A DNA stretch of 16,645 nucleotides from an uncultured Sphingobacteriales bacterium (GCA_946479435.1 CAMLFX010000076.1:1-16645), one strand, 5' to 3'; shown: positions 6,426-14,105, counted from the first letter of the stretch. The notes: a model not told the origin generated them from the letters alone. Numbers and translations are program-made.

Positions 6426-8558
6426 ATGAAGCTTTTATCAAAACTGGCGTTTACCCTTGTACTGGGTTTACTTATATCTACCGGGCTTAGCGCACAAATC
6501 ATCCAGGACCCAACGGTATGGACCTTCGAGGCTAAGAAAAAAACCGGCAACGAATACGAGCTTATTTTCCATGTTACGGTGAACAATGGCTACCATGTGT
6601 ATTCCCTGAACCCAGGTGGCGATGGCAGCTTCCTGCCACCTGAATTTGAATTTGATAAAAGCAGCAACTATAAGTTAAAGGGTAAAACAACTGAAAAAGG
6701 TAAGCGTATCGATGAAACTATAGAAGACATCGGTACGGTACACTACTACAAAAAAGTAGATTTTATACAAGCGGCAACAATTACCGCTAATGGAAAGATA
6801 ACAGGTAAGTACACGTACATGACCTGTAACGATCAGGGCTGTTTACCACCCAAAACAAAGTCGTTTACATTTACAGTTAACGATGCCGGCAGTGCTACTG
6901 CTGATACTGAAAAAAAAAATGACGAAGCAATAATTGCCGCAACGGCAGATAGCACAACTGCTGATACGAATACTATTGCTACAACTACAGTAAATACAGT
7001 TGCTAATAAGGATACTGCTACCCAGGAAACCCCACAGGAGCAAAGTAAAAAACAGGAGCAAAAATCGATGCTATGGCTGTTTTTGATGGCAGTTGGCGGG
7101 GGCATACTGGCGGTACTTACACCTTGTGTGTATTCTATGATACCTATTACGGTAAGCTTCTTTACCAAGCGTAGTAAAACGCGTGCTGAAGGTATCCGCA
7201 ATGCTATTTACTATTCGCTTTCTATCATTATCATCTTTACAATACTAGGCGTATTGATATCTGTATTGTTTGGTGGTAATGCATTGAACAACCTTTCTAC
7301 CAACTGGATAGCTAACTTATTTTTCTTCATCATTTTCGTTGTATTCGGTATCTCATTCCTGGGTGCATTCGAAATAACACTGCCTTCGTCATGGACCAGC
7401 AGTACCGATTCTAAAGCAGGGCTTACCAGCTTTGGCGGTATCTTCTTCATGGCGCTTACGCTGGTTATTGTGTCCTTCTCTTGCACTGGTCCTATAGTAG
7501 GGCCATTGCTTGTACTGGCTGGTAAAGGCGGTATCGCAGGCCCTGCATTGGGTATGTTTGGTTTTTCTGTGGGCCTTGCATTACCATTTGCTTTGTTTGC
7601 TGTATTCCCGGGTATGCTGAATAAAATGGCTGCATCGGGTGGCTGGTTGAACCAGGTAAAAGTGGTATTGGGTTTTGTAGAATTAATGCTTGCGTTGAAA
7701 TTCTTATCAAACGCAGACCTTGCACAAGGCTGGCGTTTGCTGGATAGGGAAATATTCCTTGCTATATGGATAGTGCTGGCAATATTGCTTGGTTTCTACC
7801 TGCTGGGCAAACTGAAAATGTCGCACGATGATGCTTCACCTAAAAACATTTACGGACAGGAATATGTTTCTATTTTCCGCCTGTTCCTCGCTATATGCGC
7901 TTTCACCTTTGCTGTGTACTTAGTACCCGGTATGTGGGGCGCACCGCTTAATGGCATGAGCCAGTTTGTACCACCTATGGGTACTCAGGATTTCGTGTTG
8001 AATACAGGTGAAGGTGGCGGAACACCATCGCAAGGACAAGATGCAAATAGCGAAGTAGCACCTGTAAAATATGTTTCGGAAATGAAGATATACGAACCAC
8101 CTGTGGTGAAGAACCTGGGCCTTGTCACTTACTTCAATTATGAAGAAGCATTGGCGGCAGCTAAGGTTTTACACAAACCGGTGATGCTCGATTTTACCGG
8201 TATCAACTGCGTTAACTGTCGTAAGATGGAAGCACAGGTATGGTCGAAACCCGAAGTGGCGAAACGCTTAAAAGAAGATTTTATCGTAGCGTCGCTGTAT
8301 TGCGATTACGATAAAACTGACCTTCCTAAAGAAGAGCAATACTATTCTAAAATATTGGGCGCACAGGTAGTAACCGTGGGCGACCGTAATGAAGATATAC
8401 AGGCAACACAGTTCAATGCTAACTCACAACCGTTCTATTTCTATGTAGATGAGAATGGCAAAAAGCTGGCAGAAGATGGGTACCCCTACGACCCTAACGT
8501 ACAGAAGTTTGTAGATCATCTGGAGAAAGTAAAAGCAGCTTACAAGAATAAAAAATAA
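6426..8558 (+). CDS. dsbD: DsbD-type thiol:disulfide interchange protein
   Basis: This 710-residue protein carries reducing power from the cytoplasm across the inner membrane to periplasmic thiol proteins. It has a signal peptide (1-23). A periplasmic N-terminal domain follows at about 27-155, with Cys134 and Cys139 in YMTCNDQGCLPP. A Thr/Ala/Asn/Lys/Gln-rich linker spans 155-213. The CcdA-like membrane domain is at about 214-505, with Cys234 in LTPCVYSM and Cys353 in SFSCTGP. A C-terminal thioredoxin-like domain is at 560-705, with Cys595-Val-Asn-Cys598. All three redox pairs of DsbD are therefore present, and the length is typical of Bacteroidota homologues. A run of ten A (6910-6919) lies in the linker. 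The gene is 100 bases after purQ and ends before a strong hairpin. The exact substrates are unknown. Confidence 0.93.
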   Translation: MKLLSKLAFTLVLGLLISTGLSAQIIQDPTVWTFEAKKKTGNEYELIFHVTVNNGYHVYSLNPGGDGSFLPPEFEFDKSSNYKLKGKTTEKGKRIDETIEDIGTVHYYKKVDFIQAATITANGKITGKYTYMTCNDQGCLPPKTKSFTFTVNDAGSATADTEKKNDEAIIAATADSTTADTNTIATTTVNTVANKDTATQETPQEQSKKQEQKSMLWLFLMAVGGGILAVLTPCVYSMIPITVSFFTKRSKTRAEGIRNAIYYSLSIIIIFTILGVLISVLFGGNALNNLSTNWIANLFFFIIFVVFGISFLGAFEITLPSSWTSSTDSKAGLTSFGGIFFMALTLVIVSFSCTGPIVGPLLVLAGKGGIAGPALGMFGFSVGLALPFALFAVFPGMLNKMAASGGWLNQVKVVLGFVELMLALKFLSNADLAQGWRLLDREIFLAIWIVLAILLGFYLLGKLKMSHDDASPKNIYGQEYVSIFRLFLAICAFTFAVYLVPGMWGAPLNGMSQFVPPMGTQDFVLNTGEGGGTPSQGQDANSEVAPVKYVSEMKIYEPPVVKNLGLVTYFNYEEALAAAKVLHKPVMLDFTGINCVNCRKMEAQVWSKPEVAKRLKEDFIVASLYCDYDKTDLPKEEQYYSKILGAQVVTVGDRNEDIQATQFNANSQPFYFYVDENGKKLAEDGYPYDPNVQKFVDHLEKVKAAYKNKK

Positions 8559-8561
8559 ACA

Positions 8562-8587
8562 AATGCCCGGCCTGCAAGCCGGGCATT
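8562..8587 (+). terminator. Hairpin terminator after dsbD
   Basis: AATGCCCGGC (8562-8571) and GCCGGGCATT (8578-8587) pair perfectly over 10 bp with a 6-base loop, starting 4 bases after the dsbD stop. No continuous T-run follows (GAAATAGCTTTTAGG), so termination may be partial. The position right behind the stop supports a terminator role. Confidence 0.65.
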
Positions 8588-8620
8588 GAAATAGCTTTTA
8601 GGATAAAAACCTAACGCATA

Positions 8621-10180
8621 ATGATACAAAACATTACCATTGCCATAGCGCCTGCTATGGCTGAAAATGACAGAGCTATCAGGAATTGCATAGCCGAAGA
8701 AACGGGTATCAGCCTTAAAACAATCACAGGTTTCCATGTACTGCGTCAATCGATAGATGCCCGCTCAAGGCAAGCTAAGATGGTATTGCAGCTGGAAGTT
8801 TATATTGATGAACCCGTTAAGGAACAACCTGCATTCGACCCGGAACTTAAGGATGTAAGTAATGCAGCTAGTGTACTGATAGTTGGTGCAGGTCCAGCGG
8901 GTTTATTTGCTGCATTGCGTGCAATATCATTAGGCTACAAACCAATTGTTCTGGAACGTGGTAAAGATGTACGCAGCCGCAGGCGCGACCTCGCTGCTAT
9001 GAACAAAGAAGGTATCGTGAACCCTGAATCGAACTATTGTTTTGGTGAAGGCGGTGCAGGCACTTACAGCGATGGCAAACTCTATACACGCTCAACCAAG
9101 CGCGGCAATGTGCAGCGCATATTGAAACTGTTCACTTATTTTGGCGCTGAGCGAAACATACTCTACGAAGCGCATCCGCATATAGGCACCAATAAACTAC
9201 CTAACATTATCACATCTATGCGCGAGCAGATAGTTGCTTGTGGTGGTGAAGTAATATTTGATAGCAAACTGACCGATATAGTGTTGGATGGCGACCGTAT
9301 AAAAGCAGTAAAAACAGCTGATGGCAGTACTTACGATGCTAAGATCGTGATACTGGCTACAGGCCATTCGGCGCGCGATATTTTTGCTTTACTGCATTAT
9401 AAAGGTATAGAGGTAGAAGCAAAGCCATTTGCATTGGGTGTGCGTATTGAGCATCCGCAGGCATTAATTGATAGCATACAATACCGCTGTGAAGTACGTG
9501 ATGAACATTTGCCCCCTGCCAGTTACTCGGTAGTAGCGCAGGAGAATGGACGTGGTGTATTCTCTTTTTGTATGTGCCCCGGTGGTATCATTGCCCCGGC
9601 ATCTACTAACCCAGGTGAAGTAGTGGTAAATGGCTGGTCGCCCTCGAAGCGCAACAACCCTTATGCTAACTCAGGCACCGTAGTTGCCGTAGATATGAAA
9701 GACTATGCGCAATATGGCTTTACTGGTCCGTTAGCAGGCATGCAATACCAGCAAATGGTAGAACAAAGAGCATTTGAAATAGGTGGCGGCAACCTGGTGG
9801 CACCTGCACAGCGCATGGCCGATTTTACAAGCAACAAAGTATCCTCTACCCTGCCCGATTGTTCTTACCTGCCGGGCATAAAAAGTGCATCGATAAAAGA
9901 TGTACTACCCAAAGAAGTGAATGACGCCTTGGTAAAAGCAGTAGTTGATTTTGGAAAAAAGATGAAAGGCTATTATACCAATGAAGCTATATTGGTAGGT
10001 ACCGAATCGCGCACCAGTTCGCCTGTGCGTATACCACGCCATAAAGAAACCTTGCAACATACACAGATAAAAGGCCTCTATCCTTGCGCTGAAGGCGCGG
10101 GCTATGCAGGCGGTATTGTTTCTGCCGCCATAGATGGGGAACGTTGTATGGAAGCTGCTATTGAATGGCTGAAACACTAG
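8621..10180 (+). CDS. FAD-dependent oxidoreductase of the COG2509 type
   Basis: This is a 519-residue flavoprotein. A small N-terminal domain (about 1-65) is followed by a Rossmann FAD-binding fold starting VLIVGAGPAGLFAALRA at 85-101 (GxGxxG at 89-94) with the acidic end of strand two at Glu112. The segment NYCFGEGGAGTYSDGKLYTR and the C-terminal GLYPCAEGAGYAGGIVSAAIDG are marks of the uncharacterised FAD-dependent dehydrogenase family COG2509. Length is normal and no signal peptide is present, so it is cytoplasmic. The substrate is unknown. It follows the dsbD terminator by 33 bases. An imperfect -7 element (TAGCTTTT at 8592) may serve it, but this is weak. Confidence 0.9.
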   Translation: MIQNITIAIAPAMAENDRAIRNCIAEETGISLKTITGFHVLRQSIDARSRQAKMVLQLEVYIDEPVKEQPAFDPELKDVSNAASVLIVGAGPAGLFAALRAISLGYKPIVLERGKDVRSRRRDLAAMNKEGIVNPESNYCFGEGGAGTYSDGKLYTRSTKRGNVQRILKLFTYFGAERNILYEAHPHIGTNKLPNIITSMREQIVACGGEVIFDSKLTDIVLDGDRIKAVKTADGSTYDAKIVILATGHSARDIFALLHYKGIEVEAKPFALGVRIEHPQALIDSIQYRCEVRDEHLPPASYSVVAQENGRGVFSFCMCPGGIIAPASTNPGEVVVNGWSPSKRNNPYANSGTVVAVDMKDYAQYGFTGPLAGMQYQQMVEQRAFEIGGGNLVAPAQRMADFTSNKVSSTLPDCSYLPGIKSASIKDVLPKEVNDALVKAVVDFGKKMKGYYTNEAILVGTESRTSSPVRIPRHKETLQHTQIKGLYPCAEGAGYAGGIVSAAIDGERCMEAAIEWLKH

Positions 10181-10247
10181 CAAAGTAAGTACTGGCACGG
10201 ATATAAATATACCACCGGTAGTGTATAATATAGGCTTTACAACACAG

Positions 10248-10268
10248 GTAGATTTGCAATAAATCTAC
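10248..10268 (+). promoter_or_regulatory. Palindrome overlapping the -7 box of the 10272 gene
   Basis: GTAGATTT (10248-10255) and AAATCTAC (10261-10268) form a perfect 8-bp inverted repeat with 5 bases between. The left half contains TAGATTTG (10249-10256), an exact TAnnTTTG -7 element. The repeat ends 3 bases before the ATG at 10272. It could be an operator that blocks polymerase, or a hairpin that hides the translation start. No clear -33 TTG was found. Confidence 0.5.
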
Positions 10269-10271
10269 TAT

Positions 10272-10781
10272 ATGAAAAAATTAATTTTACTTACATTCAT
10301 TACTGCTGTTATATTCAGCGCGTGTAAAAAAGACGAGACCAGCCCAGCGAACAATAATAATAATAACAATAACCCCGGTTGTGCCGACGGTAGTATTTGC
10401 TTTACGCTTGACGGTACTGATATATCAAAAACTGCAGGTGGCTACGTATTTGCAGATACCTTCCTATTTGTAAAATATGAAGAGGGGAGCAAACAGCTAT
10501 CAATAGATATATTCGGACAAAAGAATGGAAACTACAACGTGACTGATGTGCGAAAAGCAGATAATGCACGTATCTACTACTTCCCTAATAATACGGATAT
10601 GTATATGGCTGAAAAAGGCAACCTAAGTGTGAGCGAATTCACTGCTGATTTTAAGATAAGCGGTACCTTTTCAGGTACACTATATAAATACGATAATAAC
10701 AACAATACTTTCAATAAGACGGATTCAGTTGTTATTACTAACGGCAGCTTTACAAAAGCCCAACTGGTAAAACAGCCATAG
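10272..10781 (+). CDS. Asn-rich lipoprotein of unknown function
   Basis: This is a 169-residue protein with a lipoprotein signal peptide: MKKLILLTFITAVIFSAC, lipobox FSAC with Cys18, followed by Lys-Lys-Asp-Glu. After Cys18 comes a flexible linker with eight consecutive Asn (27-34) encoded by an AAC/AAT repeat. The mature domain, about 36-165, looks like a beta-sandwich with short strands such as SICFTLDGT, LFVKYEEGSKQLSIDIFG and KISGTFSGTLYKY. I recall similar Chitinophagaceae lipoproteins with the same ICFTLDG opening, but none with a known function. Likely anchored in the outer membrane. A palindrome overlaps its promoter and a strong shared terminator follows. Confidence 0.82.
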   Translation: MKKLILLTFITAVIFSACKKDETSPANNNNNNNNPGCADGSICFTLDGTDISKTAGGYVFADTFLFVKYEEGSKQLSIDIFGQKNGNYNVTDVRKADNARIYYFPNNTDMYMAEKGNLSVSEFTADFKISGTFSGTLYKYDNNNNTFNKTDSVVITNGSFTKAQLVKQP

Positions 10782-10796
10782 TAAATGTTCTTTTCA

Positions 10797-10826
10797 AATA
10801 AAGCCTTCTGATCAGAAGGCTTTATT
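10797..10826. terminator. Bidirectional terminator between convergent genes
   Basis: This is a perfect 30-base palindrome: AATAAAGCCTTCTGA (10797-10811) followed by its exact reverse complement (10812-10826). As RNA it gives a stem of about 13 bp with a GATC loop and A/U ends on both sides. It lies 15 bases after the lipoprotein stop (plus strand) and 5 bases after the stop of the small acidic ORF (minus strand), so it can serve both. Confidence 0.85.
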
Positions 10827-10831
10827 GTATG

Positions 10832-10984
10832 TTATTCCGTTCTATCCTTAGCGGTTTCTTCATCCAGTTCTTCTTCATCTTCCTTATCATCGGTTTTAGT
10901 GCCGGTCTTTTCCTCGCGTACATCTTCATCTTTCAATGGTGGTTGCGCGCCTTCTTTCAGGTCCGGATCATTCAGGTGTTTCAT
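10832..10984 (-). CDS. Small acidic protein, 50 residues, hypothetical
   Basis: This is a 50-codon frame reading MKHLNDPDLKEGAQPP at the start and ending TAKDRTE. Twenty of 50 residues are Asp or Glu and nine are Lys or Arg. There is no aromatic residue and no Cys, so the protein is probably disordered. Support for a real gene: an exact -7 element TACTTTTG lies 26 bases upstream of the ATG, the sucD terminator stands just before that, and the shared palindrome terminator follows its stop by 5 bases, so the frame exactly fills a self-contained transcription unit. No family was recognised. Cytoplasmic by lack of a signal. A non-coding RNA in the same unit is the alternative. Confidence 0.55.
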   Translation of the reverse strand: MKHLNDPDLKEGAQPPLKDEDVREEKTGTKTDDKEDEEELDEETAKDRTE

Positions 10985-11010
10985 AGTAGTTCTCTTTCAG
11001 GGATATATGA

Positions 11011-11018
11011 CAAAAGTA
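11011..11018 (-). promoter_or_regulatory. -7 promoter element for the small acidic ORF
   Basis: On the minus strand TACTTTTG (11018 to 11011) fits TAnnTTTG exactly and stands 26 bases before the ATG at 10984. The -33 region falls inside the sucD terminator hairpin and shows no clean TTG at the usual distance. The element is therefore only half supported. Confidence 0.4.
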
Positions 11019-11025
11019 TGCCAAC

Positions 11026-11054
11026 AAAAAAGCGGGTACATTATATGTACCCGC
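11026..11054 (-). terminator. Intrinsic terminator of sucD
   Basis: GCGGGTACAT (11032-11041) and ATGTACCCGC (11045-11054) form a perfect 10-bp stem with a 3-base loop. On the minus strand six T follow directly (plus-strand A at 11026-11031). It begins 22 bases after the sucD stop. This is a classic Rho-independent terminator. Confidence 0.92.
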
Positions 11055-11076
11055 CTTATATTTTCTATAGCTGAAA

Positions 11077-11967
11077 CTAATTAGCAGCTACCATTTTCTT
11101 ATTCATTGCTTCAGCCATTGTTTTACCAATGTTAGCTGGGCTATCCACAACATGAATACCGCATTCAGCCATTATCTTCATTTTAGCAGCAGCAGTATCA
11201 TCGGCACCGCCAATAATTGCACCGGCATGGCCCATACGGCGGCCCGGAGGTGCTGTTTGGCCTGCAATGAAACCTACAACAGGTTTACGCATGTTGGTCT
11301 TCAGCCATTGTGCAGCTTCAGCTTCCATATTACCACCTATTTCACCTATCATAATGATACCATCCGTTTCAGGATCGTTCATCAGCAGTTCAACAGCTTC
11401 GCGCGTTGTAGTACCAATTATCGGGTCGCCACCTATACCAATAGCAGTAGAAACACCCATACCTGCTTTTACAGCCTGGTCAGCAGCTTCGTAAGTCAGG
11501 GTACCCGATTTTGATACGATACCTATACGGCCCGGTTTGAATACGAAACCCGGCATGATGCCTACTTTAGCCTCGCCTGCTGTGATAACACCAGGGCAGT
11601 TAGGGCCTATCAGACGTGTGTCTTTACCTTTTATGTACTCACGTGCTTTCACCATATCCTGTACAGGAATACCTTCAGTGATACAGATGATCACTTTTAT
11701 GCCCGCTTCAGCAGCTTCCATAATAGAATCGGCAGCAAATGCGGGTGGTACAAATATGATAGAAACATCAGCACCTGTTTTGGTAACTGCATCTTTCACA
11801 GTATTGAACACGGGGCGGTCTAAGTGTTGCTGGCCACCTTTACCCGGTGTTACACCACCTACTACATTAGTACCGTATTCTATCATTTGGGTAGCGTGGA
11901 AAGTACCTTCAGTACCTGTGAACCCCTGAACAATAACTTTTGAGTTTTTATTTACCAAAACAGCCAT
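11077..11967 (-). CDS. sucD: Succinate-CoA ligase, alpha subunit
   Basis: This 296-residue protein is the alpha subunit of succinyl-CoA synthetase, which interconverts succinyl-CoA and succinate with formation of ATP or GTP in the TCA cycle, in the cytoplasm. The CoA-binding fold is at the N-terminus ([15 protein letters not shown] at 11-25, PGKGG at 41-45). GPNCPGVI is at 121-128, and the phosphorylated histidine is His247 in [14 protein letters not shown]. Length and motifs are fully normal. It is a single-gene transcript here, with its own promoter and a strong terminator. The beta subunit gene sucC is not adjacent in this window. The open frames on the opposite strand are shadows. Confidence 0.98.
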   Translation of the reverse strand: MAVLVNKNSKVIVQGFTGTEGTFHATQMIEYGTNVVGGVTPGKGGQQHLDRPVFNTVKDAVTKTGADVSIIFVPPAFAADSIMEAAEAGIKVIICITEGIPVQDMVKAREYIKGKDTRLIGPNCPGVITAGEAKVGIMPGFVFKPGRIGIVSKSGTLTYEAADQAVKAGMGVSTAIGIGGDPIIGTTTREAVELLMNDPETDGIIMIGEIGGNMEAEAAQWLKTNMRKPVVGFIAGQTAPPGRRMGHAGAIIGGADDTAAAKMKIMAECGIHVVDSPANIGKTMAEAMNKKMVAAN

Positions 11968-11997
11968 GAGCTAAATATTTTTGTTTTAAGACGCGGG

Positions 11998-12028
11998 CAA
12001 AATTAATGCAAATACAGGCAAATTCAAA
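11998..12028 (-). promoter_or_regulatory. Promoter of sucD
   Basis: On the minus strand TTTG (12028-12025), a 19-base spacer and TAATTTTG (12005-11998) match the Bacteroidota promoter pattern. The sucD ATG follows 30 bases after the -7 box, giving a leader of about 25 bases. Confidence 0.6.
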
Positions 12029-12197
12029 TCTTATATCATATTAGTAACATCGCTATAGAATATTTTTTTAAAAAGCTACCAACCATTTTTATACGCTCAC
12101 AGTCTTATGTGGTGTACAAGCTAAACTAATAAGCAGTTTCAAGCATATAAGACATTGACATTTAAGATTGTAATGGGTAATCAATTCTAGATTTCTG
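12029..12197. other. Gene-free stretch before an unassigned terminator
   Basis: No open frame of coding character, tRNA or known RNA was recognised in this A/T-rich stretch. It lies between the divergently placed sucD promoter and a hairpin at 12198. The sequence TTGACATTTAAGATTG near 12157 is suggestive of a promoter but lacks a TAnnTTTG partner. The stretch could hold a small RNA ending at the hairpin, or the remains of a lost gene. Confidence 0.4.
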
Positions 12198-12217
12198 AGG
12201 CCGGTTTCTACCGGCCT
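12198..12217 (+). terminator. Terminator-like hairpin without an upstream gene
   Basis: AGGCCGGT (12198-12205) and ACCGGCCT (12210-12217) form a perfect 8-bp GC-rich stem with a TTCT loop. TTATGATTTTC follows on the plus strand, a T-rich but broken tail. No plus-strand gene precedes it within the window back to 10781, so what it terminates is unclear. Confidence 0.5.
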
Positions 12218-12274
12218 TTATGATTTTCATCTGTTTTTAATTTTCATATTACATTTCCCTGACACGTAAAATCG

Positions 12275-12302
12275 TTGCGGCAATACATTACGATTACCTT
12301 CG
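12275..12302 (+). promoter_or_regulatory. Promoter of the T9SS cargo gene
   Basis: TTG (12275-12277), a 17-base spacer and TACCTTCG (12295-12302, one mismatch to TAnnTTTG) lie 21 bases before the ATG at 12323. This argues that the TTG is a -33 element and not the start codon of a longer frame. Confidence 0.45.
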
Positions 12303-12322
12303 TTATAATCAAACATTTACCT

Positions 12323-13303
12323 ATGCTAAAACTATTACTCACCTTTCCGTTATTGCTTTATGCGACCTTCTCCTTTGCACAGCCAGGCAATGGTATCTGG
12401 CAGGGCACACCTGTCGATTCAGCTGAGTTTAGCTTTGAACCTTTTGATTCATTAGACAACAGTGCCACCCATAACGTGATCGACACATCGGGCACTATAC
12501 TCTGGGATATTGGTACCACTTCAAAAGTCTTCTTCTCGTCAGGTACCGGAAACAGCTACTCTATAATGACCGATACCACCGATACTTATCCTGTCAACGC
12601 TAATGACTGGTTTGTTGTGAAGATGGAACGCAACTTCAACCTGGGCGCTATCATATCATTCAGGCACAAGTACCAGACTACTGCAGGACATGATGGTGGC
12701 ATTGTAGAGTACTCTTACGACAATGGCGCCAATTGGACCAATGTAAAGGATAGCTGCAATGTTGACGATGAACCGGGTTGGGATGGATTTGGCATCATTA
12801 CAGAGAACTTCTATGGCAAAACCGATACGCTGCTGCATGGAGAGATGGCTTTTAGCGGCACCAGCGGCTGGACAAACTCGGCTATACAGTTTGGTGTAGG
12901 GGCCATACCTCTTAAGACCACAGCCAGTTCCAATTGCATGGCGCAAGACACCGTATTTATACGCTTCCGCTTTGTGAGCGATGATACGCTTGAAACACTA
13001 GACGGCTGGATGATAGACGACATACGCGTAGATCATGACTGGTACTGGGGCGCAGCGAAGAGCCTAAGCAAGCTAAACACACTTGGCGTATATCCTAACC
13101 CCAGCTTTGATGGCCTTATCAACTTCCCCCAGTTGAAGAATGAGCACGAATACACCACTATCATAACTAATGTAACCGGCAGCATCGTAATGACCAGCCC
13201 CTATAAACCCTATCTAGACCTAAGCGCCCAACCTAAGGGCCTGTACTTTTACAAAGTAACCAATGGTGAAACAACCTACACCGGCCGGCTTACAATAGAA
13301 TAA
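12323..13303 (+). CDS. Secreted protein with type IX sorting domain
   Basis: This is a 326-residue protein starting at the ATG at 12323; the frame is open upstream to a TTG that is better read as a promoter element. Residues 1-19 are a signal peptide (MLKLLLTFPLLLYATFSFA, then Gln). The middle (about 60-235) has jelly-roll phrases such as GGIVEYSYDNGANWTNV and LDGWMIDDIRVD, which often occur beside catalytic domains in exported proteins. No protease or hydrolase motif is present here. The last 76 residues form a type A C-terminal T9SS sorting domain (VYPNPS near 256-261, GLYFYKV, GRLTIE end). It is exported to the surface or medium by the type IX system. It converges on mlaF and shares a hairpin with it. 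Confidence 0.86.
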   Translation: MLKLLLTFPLLLYATFSFAQPGNGIWQGTPVDSAEFSFEPFDSLDNSATHNVIDTSGTILWDIGTTSKVFFSSGTGNSYSIMTDTTDTYPVNANDWFVVKMERNFNLGAIISFRHKYQTTAGHDGGIVEYSYDNGANWTNVKDSCNVDDEPGWDGFGIITENFYGKTDTLLHGEMAFSGTSGWTNSAIQFGVGAIPLKTTASSNCMAQDTVFIRFRFVSDDTLETLDGWMIDDIRVDHDWYWGAAKSLSKLNTLGVYPNPSFDGLINFPQLKNEHEYTTIITNVTGSIVMTSPYKPYLDLSAQPKGLYFYKVTNGETTYTGRLTIE

Positions 13304-13312
13304 CCATAACAG

Positions 13313-13340
13313 CAGGGTGAGAAGTTATACTTCTCCCCTG
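13313..13340. terminator. Shared hairpin between convergent genes, overlapping mlaF
   Basis: CAGGG-T-GAGAAGT (13313-13325) pairs with ACTTCTC-CCCTG (13329-13340): 12 bp with one bulged T and a TAT loop. It lies 9 bases after the T9SS gene stop and contains the last codons and stop of mlaF. The plus-strand tail is moderately T-rich; the minus-strand tail is not. Confidence 0.45.
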
Positions 13341-14101
13341 TCTTCCATCATACTCATTTCCTTGGCCTTATTCAGGAAATCGGATGCGAAGATGAAGCTA
13401 TTCAATTCCTCATCCTTGCTGTAAATAATGTCTTTATTAGTGCCTTCCCATTTTTTACGGCCTTTGTACATAAACACTATATGATCGCCGCTTTCCATAA
13501 CGGTATTCATATCGTGGGTATTGATGATGGTGGTCATGTTGAATTCTTCAGTCAGCTCTTTTATCAGTTTATCGATAACCAGAGATGTTTGCGGATCGAG
13601 GCCCGAGTTAGGCTCATCGCAGAACAGGTATTTGGGGTTTAGTACCAACGCCCTGGCCAAAGCCACACGTTTTTTCATACCACCACTTATTTCGGCCGGA
13701 AATTTTTTATTCGCTTCTTTCAGGTTTACACGGTCAAGCACTTCGTTTACCCGGTCGCGCTTTTCCTTCGATGTTTTTTTGGTGAACATATCGAGCGGGA
13801 AACGTACGTTATGCTCTACGTTCATACTATCGAACAATGCCGAGCCCTGGAATAGCATACCTATCTGCATACGTATCTCTTTCAGCTCATCCTGCTCCAT
13901 TGTCAATATATCTTTACCCTCGTACAGCACTTGCCCTTTTTCAGGCCTTATCAGCCCAATCATGCACTTCATCATTACGGTTTTACCGCTACCACTGGTA
14001 CCTATGATTAGATTGACCTTGCCCGGCTCCATTATGGCATCCACGTCTTCAAGTACCACCTTTTCGCCAAAGCTTTTGCTGACTTTCTTCATTTCAATCA
14101 T
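13325..14101 (-). CDS. mlaF: MlaF-type ABC transporter ATPase
   Basis: This is a 258-residue ATPase with all ABC motifs: Walker A GTSGSGKT (34-41), Q-loop Gln85, signature SGGMKKR (139-145), Walker B YLFCDEP (Asp162, Glu163), D-loop SGLDP, and His196. The phrase LFQGSALFDSMNV after the Q-loop is typical of MlaF, the ATPase of the phospholipid-trafficking Mla (Mce-type) system at the inner membrane. The C-terminal extension (about 229-258) is also in keeping with that group. Unusually, neither the permease (MlaE) nor the MCE protein (MlaD) gene is next to it: upstream lies a 354-base gene-free region and downstream a convergent gene. The promoter box is almost at the start codon. The partners must be encoded elsewhere. 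Confidence 0.88.
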   Translation of the reverse strand: MIEMKKVSKSFGEKVVLEDVDAIMEPGKVNLIIGTSGSGKTVMMKCMIGLIRPEKGQVLYEGKDILTMEQDELKEIRMQIGMLFQGSALFDSMNVEHNVRFPLDMFTKKTSKEKRDRVNEVLDRVNLKEANKKFPAEISGGMKKRVALARALVLNPKYLFCDEPNSGLDPQTSLVIDKLIKELTEEFNMTTIINTHDMNTVMESGDHIVFMYKGRKKWEGTNKDIIYSKDEELNSFIFASDFLNKAKEMSMMEDRGEV

Positions 14102-14105
14102 ATAT

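Noticed and set aside
5930..6586. 218-codon minus-strand open frame across the end of purQ and the start of dsbD
   Set aside because: It overlaps two certain genes on the other strand and shows no family signature.
10350..10375. AAC/AAT trinucleotide repeat in the lipoprotein gene as a phase-variation switch
   Set aside because: Units are in-frame triplets, so length changes alter only the Asn linker and cannot switch the frame.
12019..12032. TTCAAATC, reminiscent of a tRNA T-loop
   Set aside because: No anticodon arm, acceptor stem or CCA-side pairing around it.
12275..12322. N-terminal extension of the T9SS cargo protein from the TTG at 12275
   Set aside because: The TTG fits a -33 promoter box with a -7 box 17 bases later, and the ATG at 12323 gives a standard signal peptide.
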